This document shows, piece after piece, positions 9,090 through 17,452 of a stretch of DNA of 64,000 nt. The notes under the pieces were generated by a model. It was not told the DNA's origin, made no database searches, and saw only the letters and a list, made by a program, of their open reading frames with translations. The translations under genes were made by a program, and so were the position numbers. The stretch lies in the NCBI GenBank assembly GCA_036265935.1, contig DATAOB010000088.1, forward strand, positions 11,343-75,342, given 5' to 3'. Source of the DNA: JAFASC01 sp036265935. Lineage in GTDB: Bacteria; Pseudomonadota; Alphaproteobacteria; Rhizobiales; Beijerinckiaceae. The first letter of the stretch is position 1, and every line of letters starts with the position of its first letter.

Positions 9090-9710
9090 CTAAAGCTTCG
9101 GCAGGTTCAGCCAATCGCCGAGCGCACCGAGCACCATGCTGACGGCGAGCGCCGCGAGCAGCATGCCCATGACGCGCGCGATGACGCTGGTGCCGCCGAC
9201 GCCTATCACCCGCGTGATCGGTCCGGCGGCTAGCAGAACCACGAGCTGGATCACCAGCACAGCGGCGAGGACGCCGACGGTGATCAGCTGCCCCAACGGA
9301 TTGAAGCGGTCGTCGTCGGTGAGCAGGATCGCCGTCAGCATCGCACCCGGGCCGGCGATTTTTGGAATCGCGATCGGGTAGACCGCCAGCGCGAAGTGGC
9401 TCTGCTCGGCGCCTTGCGCGGTCGCGCGATTGTCGCCGCGGATCATTTCGAGCGCCACCAGAAACAACAGGATGCCGCCGGAAATCTGGAAGGCGCGGAT
9501 CGGCACATTCATCTGCCGCAGCACCACCGCGCCGCCGAAGATGAAGAAGACGAGAACCGCGAAAGCGATCAGCACCGCATTGAGCGCGATTCTGCGCTGC
9601 GCGCGCGGATCGAGCGACGCGGCGACCGACAGGAACACCGGCAGCGCCGCGATCGGATTGATGACCAGGAAGAAGGTGACGAACTCGTTGAAGTGCTGCT
9701 GCCACCACAT
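9090..9710 (-). CDS. MarC family integral membrane protein
   Basis: A 206-residue membrane protein with six predicted helices, beginning MWWQQHFNEFVTFFLVINPI. The segments FFLVINPIAALPVFLS, GGILLFLVALEMIRGD and YPIAIPKIAGPGAMLTAI are typical of MarC/UPF0056. The family was once linked to multiple antibiotic resistance, a link later withdrawn, so the role is unknown. The start at 9710 was preferred to the longer frame because the extra 45 residues are arginine-rich and unlike the family. Confidence 0.85.
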   Translation of the reverse strand: MWWQQHFNEFVTFFLVINPIAALPVFLSVAASLDPRAQRRIALNAVLIAFAVLVFFIFGGAVVLRQMNVPIRAFQISGGILLFLVALEMIRGDNRATAQGAEQSHFALAVYPIAIPKIAGPGAMLTAILLTDDDRFNPLGQLITVGVLAAVLVIQLVVLLAAGPITRVIGVGGTSVIARVMGMLLAALAVSMVLGALGDWLNLPKL

Positions 9711-9929
9711 GGGTTTTGTCTCACGTCCGCGGGCCGGATGTGAGCGTAACGGCAGAATGCGAAAAGAAAAAAAGAAGGCTCGCGCCAGCCGTTGCTCGAT
9801 TGGGTTCTGCCCAGCAACGGCGATCCACGCCCATCTATCCGTCACCGTCGCCGGCTCTAGATCGCAGAGCGTGGAAAGGGACCGCGGACCGCGACTCCGC
9901 CTCTTTTCGGCCGCTCAAGGGAGGCGACG

Positions 9930-11582
9930 ATGCTCGAGCCCACTCGCAAAGCGGCGCCGGTTGCCGGTGCCGGCATCGACCGGCGCGAAATGCTCAAGAT
10001 GGGCGCGGGCGCCGCTGCGCTCACTACATTCGGTCTACCGTCTCGGGCCGCAGGGCAGGGAAGCGAGTGGAATCAGGGACAGCTCTCGCTTCTGCTTCCG
10101 ACCGCGAGCCACGAACGCTTTCTGATCAAAACGTCGTTTGTCTCGCCGCTCACCGAGCCGCCACGCCTTTCCGTCAACGGCAGATCGATCGCAGGCGAAC
10201 AAACCGATCCGCAGGGCCGCTTCTGGCGCTTCGATGCGCGCTCGCTGCAGCCGGACACGCAATACGAGCTTCGCATCACAGACGCCGGCGGCGCGCCGCT
10301 TTGCGATGCATGGCCCTTAAGAACGTTTCCGGCGCCGGATGCTGCTCCGCGGCGCATGCGCATCGTCGCTTATACATGCGCCGGTGGGCGAGCAGGACCG
10401 CGCTTTCGCGAGAAGACCTTCTTTCTCGACATGGCGCCGCGCCAGCGCCTGCTTGCCCGGGCGTTATCTTTCACGCCGGACGCGCTGATCGCCAACGGCG
10501 ATCACATCTATTGGGATCAGGCGACACTGCTCAACAAGCCTTTCGCCAAATATGTGCAGGAACAGATCTGGCCGAGTGTCGGCGGTGCATTGGATTTGTC
10601 GCTGCCGATGCTGCATCCGCGCAACCTGCCGATCTTCTTGAAGGTCTGCGATTCGCAGATTCCGGCGCTGTACGGAACGACACTTCGCTCGACTCCCTCG
10701 TTCTTCATCGTCGACGACCATGATTATTTCGAGAACGATGAATTCGACGCGAAGGTCGCGACCTTGCCGCCAGACGATTACGGCTTGGTCGCGGCCGAGC
10801 AGACGCAACATCTCTACTATCCTGAATTTTTGCCCGATCAGAACCGGCCGCTCTGGCTGGCCAGCGGAGATCTCGCGCGCCTTGCCCCGAACACGAACGG
10901 CAAATTCGGCACGATCCGTTTCGGCAATCTCCTCGAGGCCGTGCTCTACGACTGCCGCCGCTACGTGAACTACAAGGGCAAGCACGCCAAGATCATCCCG
11001 CAATGGACGGAGGACTGGCTGGTTGCGCGTACCCGCGCCGAAGACACGGCGCATTTCTTCCATGCGCCGTCACTGCCTTTCGCTTATTGCTCGGGAAAGC
11101 TCGGCGACTGGTATCCCGACCTGCTCGACGAGAGCACGGGCAAGATGGGTCTTGCCGATGACAAGCCCGGGTGGCAGCACGGCTGGTTTTCGCAACACCA
11201 GCGTCTCATCCAGGCGATGGCGTCGCAAAGCAAGCGTGCGGCGGTCATCGTCGAAGGCGACATGCATGCAACGGCCGCCGGGAAGATCACCCGCTCCGCG
11301 GACATCAACCTCACACAACCGGTGCATACGATTCTGAGCGGAACGCTCGGGACCGGCGATGTCGGATTTCCCTCCGCATATAGAAGCGTTCAATCGACTC
11401 CGTCGCTCGTGCTCGATATGGATCAGGCGCTGAAGCCAACCGAGAAGAATGGATTCACGTTGATCGATGTCACGCCGGACACGATGACGTTCTCGATTTT
11501 TCTCTGGCGTCCGCCGCAACCGATCGAGGAGATCGACACGATGTCCCCGGCGCTTGTCTACGAGGTGGCGCGCAAGGCGTGA
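9930..11582 (+). CDS. Tat-exported PhoD-like metallophosphatase
   Basis: A 550-residue protein with a twin-arginine signal (DRREMLKMGAGAAALTTFG, residues 17-35), so it folds before export to the periplasm. An Fn3-like PhoD N-terminal domain spans about 50-135. The metallophosphatase motifs follow: NGDHIYWD, VDDHDYFEND and VEGDMHATAAG, equivalent to the metal-binding Asp/His residues of PhoD enzymes. Substrate (phosphodiester or phosphomonoester) cannot be read. Ribosome site GGGAGG precedes the ATG. It stands alone, with marC divergent upstream and a gene-free region downstream. Confidence 0.85.
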   Translation: MLEPTRKAAPVAGAGIDRREMLKMGAGAAALTTFGLPSRAAGQGSEWNQGQLSLLLPTASHERFLIKTSFVSPLTEPPRLSVNGRSIAGEQTDPQGRFWRFDARSLQPDTQYELRITDAGGAPLCDAWPLRTFPAPDAAPRRMRIVAYTCAGGRAGPRFREKTFFLDMAPRQRLLARALSFTPDALIANGDHIYWDQATLLNKPFAKYVQEQIWPSVGGALDLSLPMLHPRNLPIFLKVCDSQIPALYGTTLRSTPSFFIVDDHDYFENDEFDAKVATLPPDDYGLVAAEQTQHLYYPEFLPDQNRPLWLASGDLARLAPNTNGKFGTIRFGNLLEAVLYDCRRYVNYKGKHAKIIPQWTEDWLVARTRAEDTAHFFHAPSLPFAYCSGKLGDWYPDLLDESTGKMGLADDKPGWQHGWFSQHQRLIQAMASQSKRAAVIVEGDMHATAAGKITRSADINLTQPVHTILSGTLGTGDVGFPSAYRSVQSTPSLVLDMDQALKPTEKNGFTLIDVTPDTMTFSIFLWRPPQPIEEIDTMSPALVYEVARKA

Positions 11583-11653
11583 AGCGCTGCGAGTCCTAAA
11601 CGAGCTTATTCGAAGCTTTTCGTCACAGCCGCATAAAGTTAATGTTCGGCCGA

Positions 11654-11682
11654 TTGACTCCTCCTGAATATAATCCTATATT
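11654..11682 (+). promoter_or_regulatory. Sigma70-like promoter in gene-free region
   Basis: TTGACT at 11654-11659, 17 bases, then TATATT at 11677-11682, set in an AT-rich patch in otherwise GC-rich sequence. No reading frame follows, so the transcript would be untranslated; start expected near 11689. Confidence 0.5.
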
Positions 11683-11688
11683 CCCTCC

Positions 11689-11940
11689 CGTCCCCGCCCG
11701 CCAGAGGGCGTCTCTAGAGCGATCTTGAACGTGGGCGGGGGACCGGCGCCCGCGCGCGAGGCCCATCCAGCCGCGCTCCCGGGAGGCTCTTGCAAACGGC
11801 GCTCACGCCGAACCCGCCGGCGGCGAAACCTGCCGCTGGGACGAGGTCAGGCGCCGAGTAACCCGCCCGTCCGGCAATATGACCGGTCCGCGGCTTAAGA
11901 TCCCTTGAGCGGATCAAGGTGGCTAACGCCAAACCAGGTC
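11689..11940 (+). ncRNA. Candidate structured RNA of unknown class
   Basis: Begins at the predicted start of the 11654-11682 promoter. The first 50 bases form a hairpin in which GTCCCCGCCCGC pairs with GTGGGCGGGGGAC. Further paired segments follow, ending with the perfect hairpin CCTTGA-GCGGA-TCAAGG near 11905-11921. I compared it mentally with tmRNA, RNase P RNA, SRP RNA and common riboswitches and found no match; 6S RNA was considered because of the CCTTGA/TCAAGG hairpin but not supported. No clear T-tract terminator is seen, so the 3' end is a guess. Confidence 0.3.
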
Positions 11941-11970
11941 CGTGAAGCTGCGGGACGCAAGGGACAAAAA

Positions 11971-12031
11971 TCGCCGACATGGGACGCCGGGAAACCGGCT
12001 CTTAGTTTCAGGATCGGCGACCCGGCGTCCC
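11971..12031. repeat. Interleaved inverted repeats (A-B-A'-B')
   Basis: TCGCCGA (11971-11977) pairs with TCGGCGA (12014-12020), and GGGACGCCGGG (11981-11991) pairs with CCCGGCGTCCC (12021-12031). The arms are interleaved rather than nested, so only one helix can form simply, or both as a pseudoknot. It may be a fifth dispersed repeat family seen once here. Confidence 0.5.
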
Positions 12032-12100
12032 GTGTCCTCTCGTTGTTTGGCAGGGTCGTGAGGCGCAACAAGGATGACGCGCGCCTCGTCGGGAGCGCCC

Positions 12101-12214
12101 ACATTCCCGGACGCGCGCAGCGCGATCCGGGACCCAGGGCAAACGCCTCGCATCATGTCATCGGCTCTGGACCCCGGATCGCATTCCGCTTCCTTCATGC
12201 GTCCGGGGATGTGG
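12101..12214. repeat. Palindromic intergenic repeat, family A (full copy)
   Basis: Left half ACATTCCCGGACGCGCGCAG ... GATCCGGGACCCAGG and right half CTGGACCCCGGATCGCATTC ... ATGCGTCCGGGGATGTGG, in opposite orientation with about 40 bases between. It ends 20 bases from the stop codon of the response regulator gene. Confidence 0.85.
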
Positions 12215-12233
12215 CCCTGAGCGTGCGCTGAAT

Positions 12234-12881
12234 CTACCCCGCGACGCCGCCAATCTTCCCCGCGGCGATCACCGCCTGCGTGCGGCTCTCGACCCCGAGC
12301 TTCGTCAGAATGGCGGAGACATGCGCTTTGACCGTCGCCTCCGAGACCGAAAGCTCGTAGGCGATCTGCTTGTTCAACAAGCCCTCGGACAGCATCATCA
12401 ACACGCGCGCCTGTTGCGGCGTCAGCGACGCCAGCCTTCGCACGATGTCCGCCGTCTCCTGATTGGCCGGCGCCGCCAAATCGACGTCGGCCGGAATCCA
12501 CACCTCGCCCTTCAGCACGCGGCGCACCGCGTCGCGCATCGTCTCGATCGGCGTCGTCTTCGGAATGAAGCCGAGCGCGCCGGCCTCGAGACAGGAACGG
12601 ATGACGCCGCGATCTTCGTTGGCCGAGACGATCGCCACCGGCACCGCCGGATGCTGCGCGCGCAGGAACAACAGCCCTGAGAGCCCGCGCATGCCGGGCA
12701 TGGCAAGATCGAGCAGAACGAGGTCGGGATCGGGATTGGCTTCGAGCTCGCGCATGAGCCCGTCGAGATCGGCGGCCTCGACAATGTCCGCCTGGATCGC
12801 GCCGGACAGGGCCTGCGAAAGCGCACCGCGAACCAGCGGATGGTCGTCCGCGATCACGATCCGCGTCTTTGCCTCGTCCAC
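12234..12881 (-). CDS. LuxR-family (NarL-type) response regulator
   Basis: A 215-residue two-component regulator. The receiver domain has the acidic pair in VIADDHPLVRGAL and phospho-acceptor Asp58 in LVLLDLAMPGMRG, with the conserved lysine in GFIPKTT. The C-terminal LuxR helix-turn-helix is LTPQQARVLMMLSEGLLNKQ ... VSEATVKAHVSAILTKLGV. The start is a GTG at 12881 preceded by GGGGGGA. No histidine kinase is nearby, making it an orphan. It is divergent from the SSS transporter gene 123 bases away, a pairing that suggests it controls that transporter, as MctR does for mctP in rhizobia. Confidence 0.9.
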   Translation of the reverse strand: MDEAKTRIVIADDHPLVRGALSQALSGAIQADIVEAADLDGLMRELEANPDPDLVLLDLAMPGMRGLSGLLFLRAQHPAVPVAIVSANEDRGVIRSCLEAGALGFIPKTTPIETMRDAVRRVLKGEVWIPADVDLAAPANQETADIVRRLASLTPQQARVLMMLSEGLLNKQIAYELSVSEATVKAHVSAILTKLGVESRTQAVIAAGKIGGVAG

Positions 12882-13004
12882 ATTCCCCCCGGGAAGCCCG
12901 CCGGTGGCGGCTATCGCCGCTTCTTGCCGCCAACTATCATTGGTATGCAAAAGCGGCCCATGCAAGGGTCGGCCAAGATCAGGCTGAAAGATTAGGCTGA
13001 ATAG

Positions 13005-14777
13005 ATGCGGCAGGACTGGACCGGCGAATTCGGCGAAGAGCGGGCGAGCATCGACGGGCGCGTCGCTTTCGCCAGCGCCTTCCTGGTGCTCGGCTGTGCG
13101 CTGATCATCATGCTCGACCGCATCGGCGTGCCGGAGCGCCTGGTCGCGGTGCTCGGGCCGCTCGTCGCGCTGGTCAGCTTGGCGGTGCTCGGCGCGCTGC
13201 TCCACTCGATGCGGATCTCCCGCTTCTATGCCGCGGGGCGGCGGGTGCCGGCGATCTATGCGGGCTTTGCCGCGACGACGCTCATCGCCGCTTTCGCGGC
13301 CTCCTGCCTCACCGCGCTACCGGCGGGCGTCTCGCTGCTCGATTTCGCCATCGGACTGGCGGCGGGCGCGGTGATCGCCGGCTTCGCCGTGCGGCCGCTC
13401 GCGCGGAAGAGCGGAGTCTTCTCGATTGCCGATCTTATCGCCGGGCGGTTTCCCGGCACGATTCTCCGCATTGCCATCGCCGTTCTCGTCGCGATCCTCG
13501 CCTTCGCTCTCGCGCATGCGGGGGTTGAGGTTGCGGTGCGCGCGCTCAACCTGTGGAGCGGCTTCGCGCGGCCCCTCGCCGCGGCCGTGGTCGGGATCGT
13601 TCTCGTCTTCATGGTCGCGCCCGGCGGCTTTGCCGGCGCGATCTGGGGCGCGATCGCCGCCGGCGCGATTTTCGTCTCGGCTTTTGCGCTGCCGCTGATC
13701 GTGCTCGCGCTCGGCGGCAATCCGCTGCCGTTTCCGGGCATCGGCGATCAGGCTTTGTGGGACAGGGCTGTGGCGCAGCTTTCCGGCTGGAACCTGCTGG
13801 GCGTTGAGCCGAGCGGCTTCAATCTGTGGATTGTCGTCGCGCTGGCGGTCGGGCTTTCGGTTCTCGTACCGGTCGTCGCGCCGGCTTTCGGAGCACCGGA
13901 CCGGCGCTCGGCGCGGCGCGCGGGGGTGGTTTCGATTCTTTGGCTCGGGCTTTTCGGCGCAATCATCATTATCACGATTGCCGCGAGTTCGGTGGCGCTG
14001 GTGCAGGACACCCTTGGCCAGAAGCCGGATCGGTTGAGCCCGGCGCTCTATGCCGCCTCCAAGAACGGCGCGTTCGCAATTTGCGGGACCGAGCGGCAAA
14101 TTCCCATCGCGGTTCGCGATGCCTGCATGAAGCGTCCTGGTTTCAAGGACGTTCTGCGGGAGGGGGACGTCGCGCCGCGCCGCGACTTCCTCATCCTCAA
14201 CCTCCCACTCCTCGCCGGGCTCGGCCCGGCGTTTTCCGGCCTCGTCGCCGCGGCGCTGGCCGGCCTCGGGCTGGCGCTGGCGGCCGTCGGCTTCCAGGCC
14301 GGCGCCACCGCGCTCGGCCACGACGCGTTCCACCGCGTGCGCGACGTCGAGGCGCTGACGAGCCGGCGTCTCGCCATCACGCGGCTCATCCTCATTACGG
14401 CGATCATCGGCTCGACCGCCGCGGCGACAACCACGGAGGTCGATCCGCGTGCGGCGATCGGCGCTGCGTTGGTTCTGTCAGTCGCGGTCATCGCGCCCTT
14501 GATCGCGCTGGCGCTATGGGCGCGGGCGACGGCGCTCGATGCGCTGATCGTCCTCGTCCTCGGCCTCGCCGGCACGCAAGGCGCCCTTATCCTGATCGGC
14601 AACACGCTCACCGCCGCGCATCTTGCCGGCGCCTCGCTGATCGGCGGGGCGGGTGCGTTCGCCGCCGGCATCGCCGCGAGCCTGGTGCGGCGCGGCGACC
14701 GCGAAGTCGGCCAGCTGTTCGTTCGCAGCATGCTGCACGGCAAGGCCGAGATGCCGAATCTCGACCGCGGCGCCTGA
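13005..14777 (+). CDS. Sodium:solute symporter (SSS) family transporter
   Basis: A 590-residue integral membrane protein with about 13 hydrophobic segments. FYAAGRRVPAIYAGFAATTL and SGVFSIADLIAGRFPG match the SSS family, closest in feel to the acetate/monocarboxylate branch (ActP/MctP and VC2705-like). A soluble loop at roughly 345-400 is longer than usual. Substrate cannot be told. The LuxR-type regulator is divergently encoded. A hairpin terminator lies 140 bases downstream (14920-14958). Confidence 0.8.
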   Translation: MRQDWTGEFGEERASIDGRVAFASAFLVLGCALIIMLDRIGVPERLVAVLGPLVALVSLAVLGALLHSMRISRFYAAGRRVPAIYAGFAATTLIAAFAASCLTALPAGVSLLDFAIGLAAGAVIAGFAVRPLARKSGVFSIADLIAGRFPGTILRIAIAVLVAILAFALAHAGVEVAVRALNLWSGFARPLAAAVVGIVLVFMVAPGGFAGAIWGAIAAGAIFVSAFALPLIVLALGGNPLPFPGIGDQALWDRAVAQLSGWNLLGVEPSGFNLWIVVALAVGLSVLVPVVAPAFGAPDRRSARRAGVVSILWLGLFGAIIIITIAASSVALVQDTLGQKPDRLSPALYAASKNGAFAICGTERQIPIAVRDACMKRPGFKDVLREGDVAPRRDFLILNLPLLAGLGPAFSGLVAAALAGLGLALAAVGFQAGATALGHDAFHRVRDVEALTSRRLAITRLILITAIIGSTAAATTTEVDPRAAIGAALVLSVAVIAPLIALALWARATALDALIVLVLGLAGTQGALILIGNTLTAAHLAGASLIGGAGAFAAGIAASLVRRGDREVGQLFVRSMLHGKAEMPNLDRGA

Positions 14778-15231
14778 AGCCGCCACCCTTAACGCGCGAA
14801 TTGTCCGAATCAGATTAACGGCTTTCGATCTTCATCATGCCGGCTGTAGACTTGTCTTTATTTACTGACGTGAGTCAGGATGATTCGGACGGCGTGCACC
14901 CCGCCGCCGTCCATGAGGGAACCCCGCCAGGACCCCGTTTAGAGCCTGGCGGGGTTTTCAGATAAGCGGACGGCGCCCCTCGAACGCGCCGCCATGAGCA
15001 TGGCCCGATGCGCCCCGGTGAACGCGCCAGCAAACGCAGCTCCTCACAAAGCCTAAAGCCTCGCGAGCGCGATCACGTCGAGGTGACGGACAGGCAGATG
15101 CAACGCCTTGTCCGCGCGTTCCGTGCCATACGGAGCCTCAGATTGCGCGCGAGCATAGTCAGCTTCGCCGAGGCGATCGCGCTGCCCAAGCGCTTCTACG
15201 AACGGCGGCGAAGGGAGGATTAGCCTGCCCC
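14778..15231. other. Gene-free region with hairpins and a terminator
   Basis: 454 bases between convergent genes. It contains an inverted repeat, a hairpin and a rho-independent terminator (14865-14958). A 71-codon open frame at 15008-15223 has no family resemblance or good ribosome site and was not called. Confidence 0.6.
14865..14958 (+). terminator. Hairpin array ending in a rho-independent terminator
   Basis: Three stem-loops in a row: CTGAC-GTGA-GTCAG (14865-14878), GGACGGCG ... CGCCGTCC (14887-14912), and AACCCCGCCAGG ... CCTGGCGGGGTT followed by TTC (14920-14958), the last being a strong terminator. It could end the SSS transporter mRNA, or be a small RNA or leader. A 20-codon frame (ATG at 14880, TAG at 14940) ends inside the terminator loop in the manner of an attenuator peptide, but no regulated gene follows on this strand. 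Confidence 0.65.
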
Positions 15232-17418
15232 TCACGCCCGCAGCATGATCGGCACGAGGCCGCTGAAATGCTGGTCTGAATAGGCGACAACGCCCGTCCC
15301 GACGCGCTGGAAGCTGAGACTGACCCGCTTCTTGCCGACGGCAAGATTGCGGATTTCGAGGGTCTCGATCCCGGTCGGCAGCCGCGGCTCGTGGACGCGA
15401 ATCTCCTCGCGCCAGGCCGAAACCGAGATGCCCAAGGCCGCCTGCAGCAGCATGAACAGCGAGCCCGAGGCCCAGGCCTGCGGCAGGCAGGCGACGGGAT
15501 AGGCGACCGGCGCATCGCCGCGGCCGCGCCGCTCGAAGCCGCAATAAAGCTCGGGCAGGCGCATCTCGAAGCGCACGGCGGCTTCGAACATCTCGTCGAG
15601 AATGCGGATCACCCCGGCGCGCTCGCCGTAGCGCGCCATGCCGGCGGCGCAGAGGGCGGTGTCGTGCGGCCACACCGAGCCGTTGTGATACGACATCGGA
15701 TTGTAGCGCGCCTCGCCCTCGGCTAGCGTGCGGATGCCCCAGCCCGAGTTGAACGGGCCGGTGAGGAGATTGTCGATAACCGCGCGGGCGCGCTCCGGCG
15801 ACGGCAGCCCGGTATAAAGCAATTGCCCGGAGTTCGAGCTGCGCACGCGGCAGGGACGCCCGTTGCCGTCAAGCGCGAGCGCATAGAGGCCGCTCTCGTG
15901 CATCCAGAACCGCGCCTCCGTCGCATCGCGCAGGCGGTCGGCTTGCCCGTTCCAGTGGGCGCAGCGCGCCTCGTCGCCGCGCCGCGCGGCGAGCATCGCC
16001 ATGGCGCGGAAGGCGGCGTAGCAATAGCCCTGCACTTCGATGAGCGCGATCGGCCCGGCAGGATCGCTGCCATCAGCGTGGAAGATCGAATCCTGGCTGT
16101 CCTTCCAGCCCTGATTGGCAAGGCCGCTCGCCGCCGCGCGCATGTAATCGACGAAGCCGTCGCCATTCGAATCGCCGTCGCCCTCGATCCAGCCCATGGC
16201 GCCGAGCAGCGCCGGCCAGATCTCCTCGATGAAAGCGAGATCGGCGGTGCGCTCGGCATACGCGCCGGCGAGCATGACAAAGAGCGGCGTCGTATCGACG
16301 CCGCCGTAATAGAGGCCGAAGGGCAGCTCATCGAGCGCCACCATCTCGCCTTTGCGCGTCTCGTGCATTATCTTGCCGGGCGCCGAATCCTGGAAGGCGG
16401 AACGGCCCTTCGCCTGATTGGCGGCGAGGAAGGCGAGAACGCCGCGGGCGAGCGAAGGATCGAGCCACAGCATCTGCAGCGAGGTGATGATCGCGTCGCG
16501 GCCGAAGGGCGTCGAAAACCAGGGAATGCCGGCATAGGGGAAGGGCCCGGTCTTCAGCTCGGTCGTGAGCAGCGCCAGATCGGCGCGCGATTTTTCGATC
16601 CAGTCGTTGAACACGCGCCCCGGACTGAACGCGGTGGCGCCGCGCCGCCGCTTGCTGCGCATGCCGAAGCGCGCCCGCGCCGCGGCGGCACGGAAGCGGT
16701 CGCGCGAGGGCGCTTCACCGCCTTGCGGCGCGATTTCGATATAAAGCGAGGTCGACCCCCCATGCCGCAGCCGGATCGTGAATTCCGCCTTGCGATCGGC
16801 GAGCCGGCGCGGCGCGCGCGAGAAGCTCAGGCACGATTGGCGCACGACGCCGTCGAGACCGCGATAGCACAGGCAAACCGAAGACGGTCCGATCTCCGGC
16901 GCCAGAAGCTCGCCGCGCGCGCGGCGGCTCACACCGCGCACCTCGAACATGTCGCGGAAGTCGGCGTCGAATTCGAGCTCCAGCGGAACCTGCGTCTCCT
17001 CCGGGCCGAAATTACTCAGCGTGATTCGCTCATAGAGCGCGTCCTCGAAAATCAGGCGCTGGCGCTCGACATGGATGACGCCCTGCGGCAGCGACTGACC
17101 GCCGAGCGGCGGCAGCGGCCGGTTCGTCAGATGCGAGGTGAACAGGATGTTATCCTGGCTGACCGACGCTGAGAGCAAAGCGGGCTTTTTGCCGCCAACC
17201 GTCAGCATCCAATAGGAGAGGACGCGCGTATCGTCGCGGAACATGCCGTCGCCTTCGCCGACAACATTGCCGTTGGCGTCGGCGACGATGAACGTGTCGG
17301 CATGTTTCAGCGCGAACAGCCGAAACGGGACGCGCGGCTCGGCGGTTTGCGCAGCCTCGCCGCCAATCGTCGCGCCGGGTCCCTGGTTGTCGAGCGCCGA
17401 GACGTTTGCTGGTTCCAT
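15232..17418 (-). CDS. Amylo-alpha-1,6-glucosidase (glycogen debranching-type)
   Basis: A 728-residue protein with an N-terminal beta-sandwich domain (FRDDTRVLSYWMLTVGGKKP, residues 58-77) and a C-terminal (alpha/alpha)6 barrel. Key segments are GIPWFSTPFGRDAIITSLQM, DSQDSIFHADGSDPAGPIAL, VQGYCYAAFRAMA and YHNGSVWPHDTALCAAGMAR, matching bacterial debranching/GH63-like glucosidases. It is likely cytosolic and acts on alpha-1,6 or related glucosidic branches. It lies 34 bases after the glycosyltransferase gene on the same strand, a common pair in Rhizobiales thought to act on a storage or stress polysaccharide or glycoside. Confidence 0.85.
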   Translation of the reverse strand: MEPANVSALDNQGPGATIGGEAAQTAEPRVPFRLFALKHADTFIVADANGNVVGEGDGMFRDDTRVLSYWMLTVGGKKPALLSASVSQDNILFTSHLTNRPLPPLGGQSLPQGVIHVERQRLIFEDALYERITLSNFGPEETQVPLELEFDADFRDMFEVRGVSRRARGELLAPEIGPSSVCLCYRGLDGVVRQSCLSFSRAPRRLADRKAEFTIRLRHGGSTSLYIEIAPQGGEAPSRDRFRAAAARARFGMRSKRRRGATAFSPGRVFNDWIEKSRADLALLTTELKTGPFPYAGIPWFSTPFGRDAIITSLQMLWLDPSLARGVLAFLAANQAKGRSAFQDSAPGKIMHETRKGEMVALDELPFGLYYGGVDTTPLFVMLAGAYAERTADLAFIEEIWPALLGAMGWIEGDGDSNGDGFVDYMRAAASGLANQGWKDSQDSIFHADGSDPAGPIALIEVQGYCYAAFRAMAMLAARRGDEARCAHWNGQADRLRDATEARFWMHESGLYALALDGNGRPCRVRSSNSGQLLYTGLPSPERARAVIDNLLTGPFNSGWGIRTLAEGEARYNPMSYHNGSVWPHDTALCAAGMARYGERAGVIRILDEMFEAAVRFEMRLPELYCGFERRGRGDAPVAYPVACLPQAWASGSLFMLLQAALGISVSAWREEIRVHEPRLPTGIETLEIRNLAVGKKRVSLSFQRVGTGVVAYSDQHFSGLVPIMLRA

Positions 17419-17452
17419 TGTGGAACGGCCCTAGTCCGACCAGCTCAATGTA

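Larger units (their letters stand above)
11583..12233. other. 650-base gene-free region with promoter, structured sequence and repeats
   Basis: Between the phosphatase and the response regulator there is no convincing gene. In order it holds a sigma70-like promoter (11654-11682), a strongly structured stretch (11690-11940), an interleaved inverted repeat (11971-12031) and a family A repeat (12101-12214). Confidence 0.7.

Noticed and set aside
11760..11940. 6S RNA (ssrS)
   Set aside because: Only a CCTTGA/TCAAGG hairpin recalls it; the central bubble and the usual neighbours are not seen.
15008..15223. 71-codon plus-strand open frame MRPGERASKRSSS...
   Set aside because: Arg/Ser-rich composition, no family resemblance, no ribosome site; likely a chance frame in GC-rich sequence.
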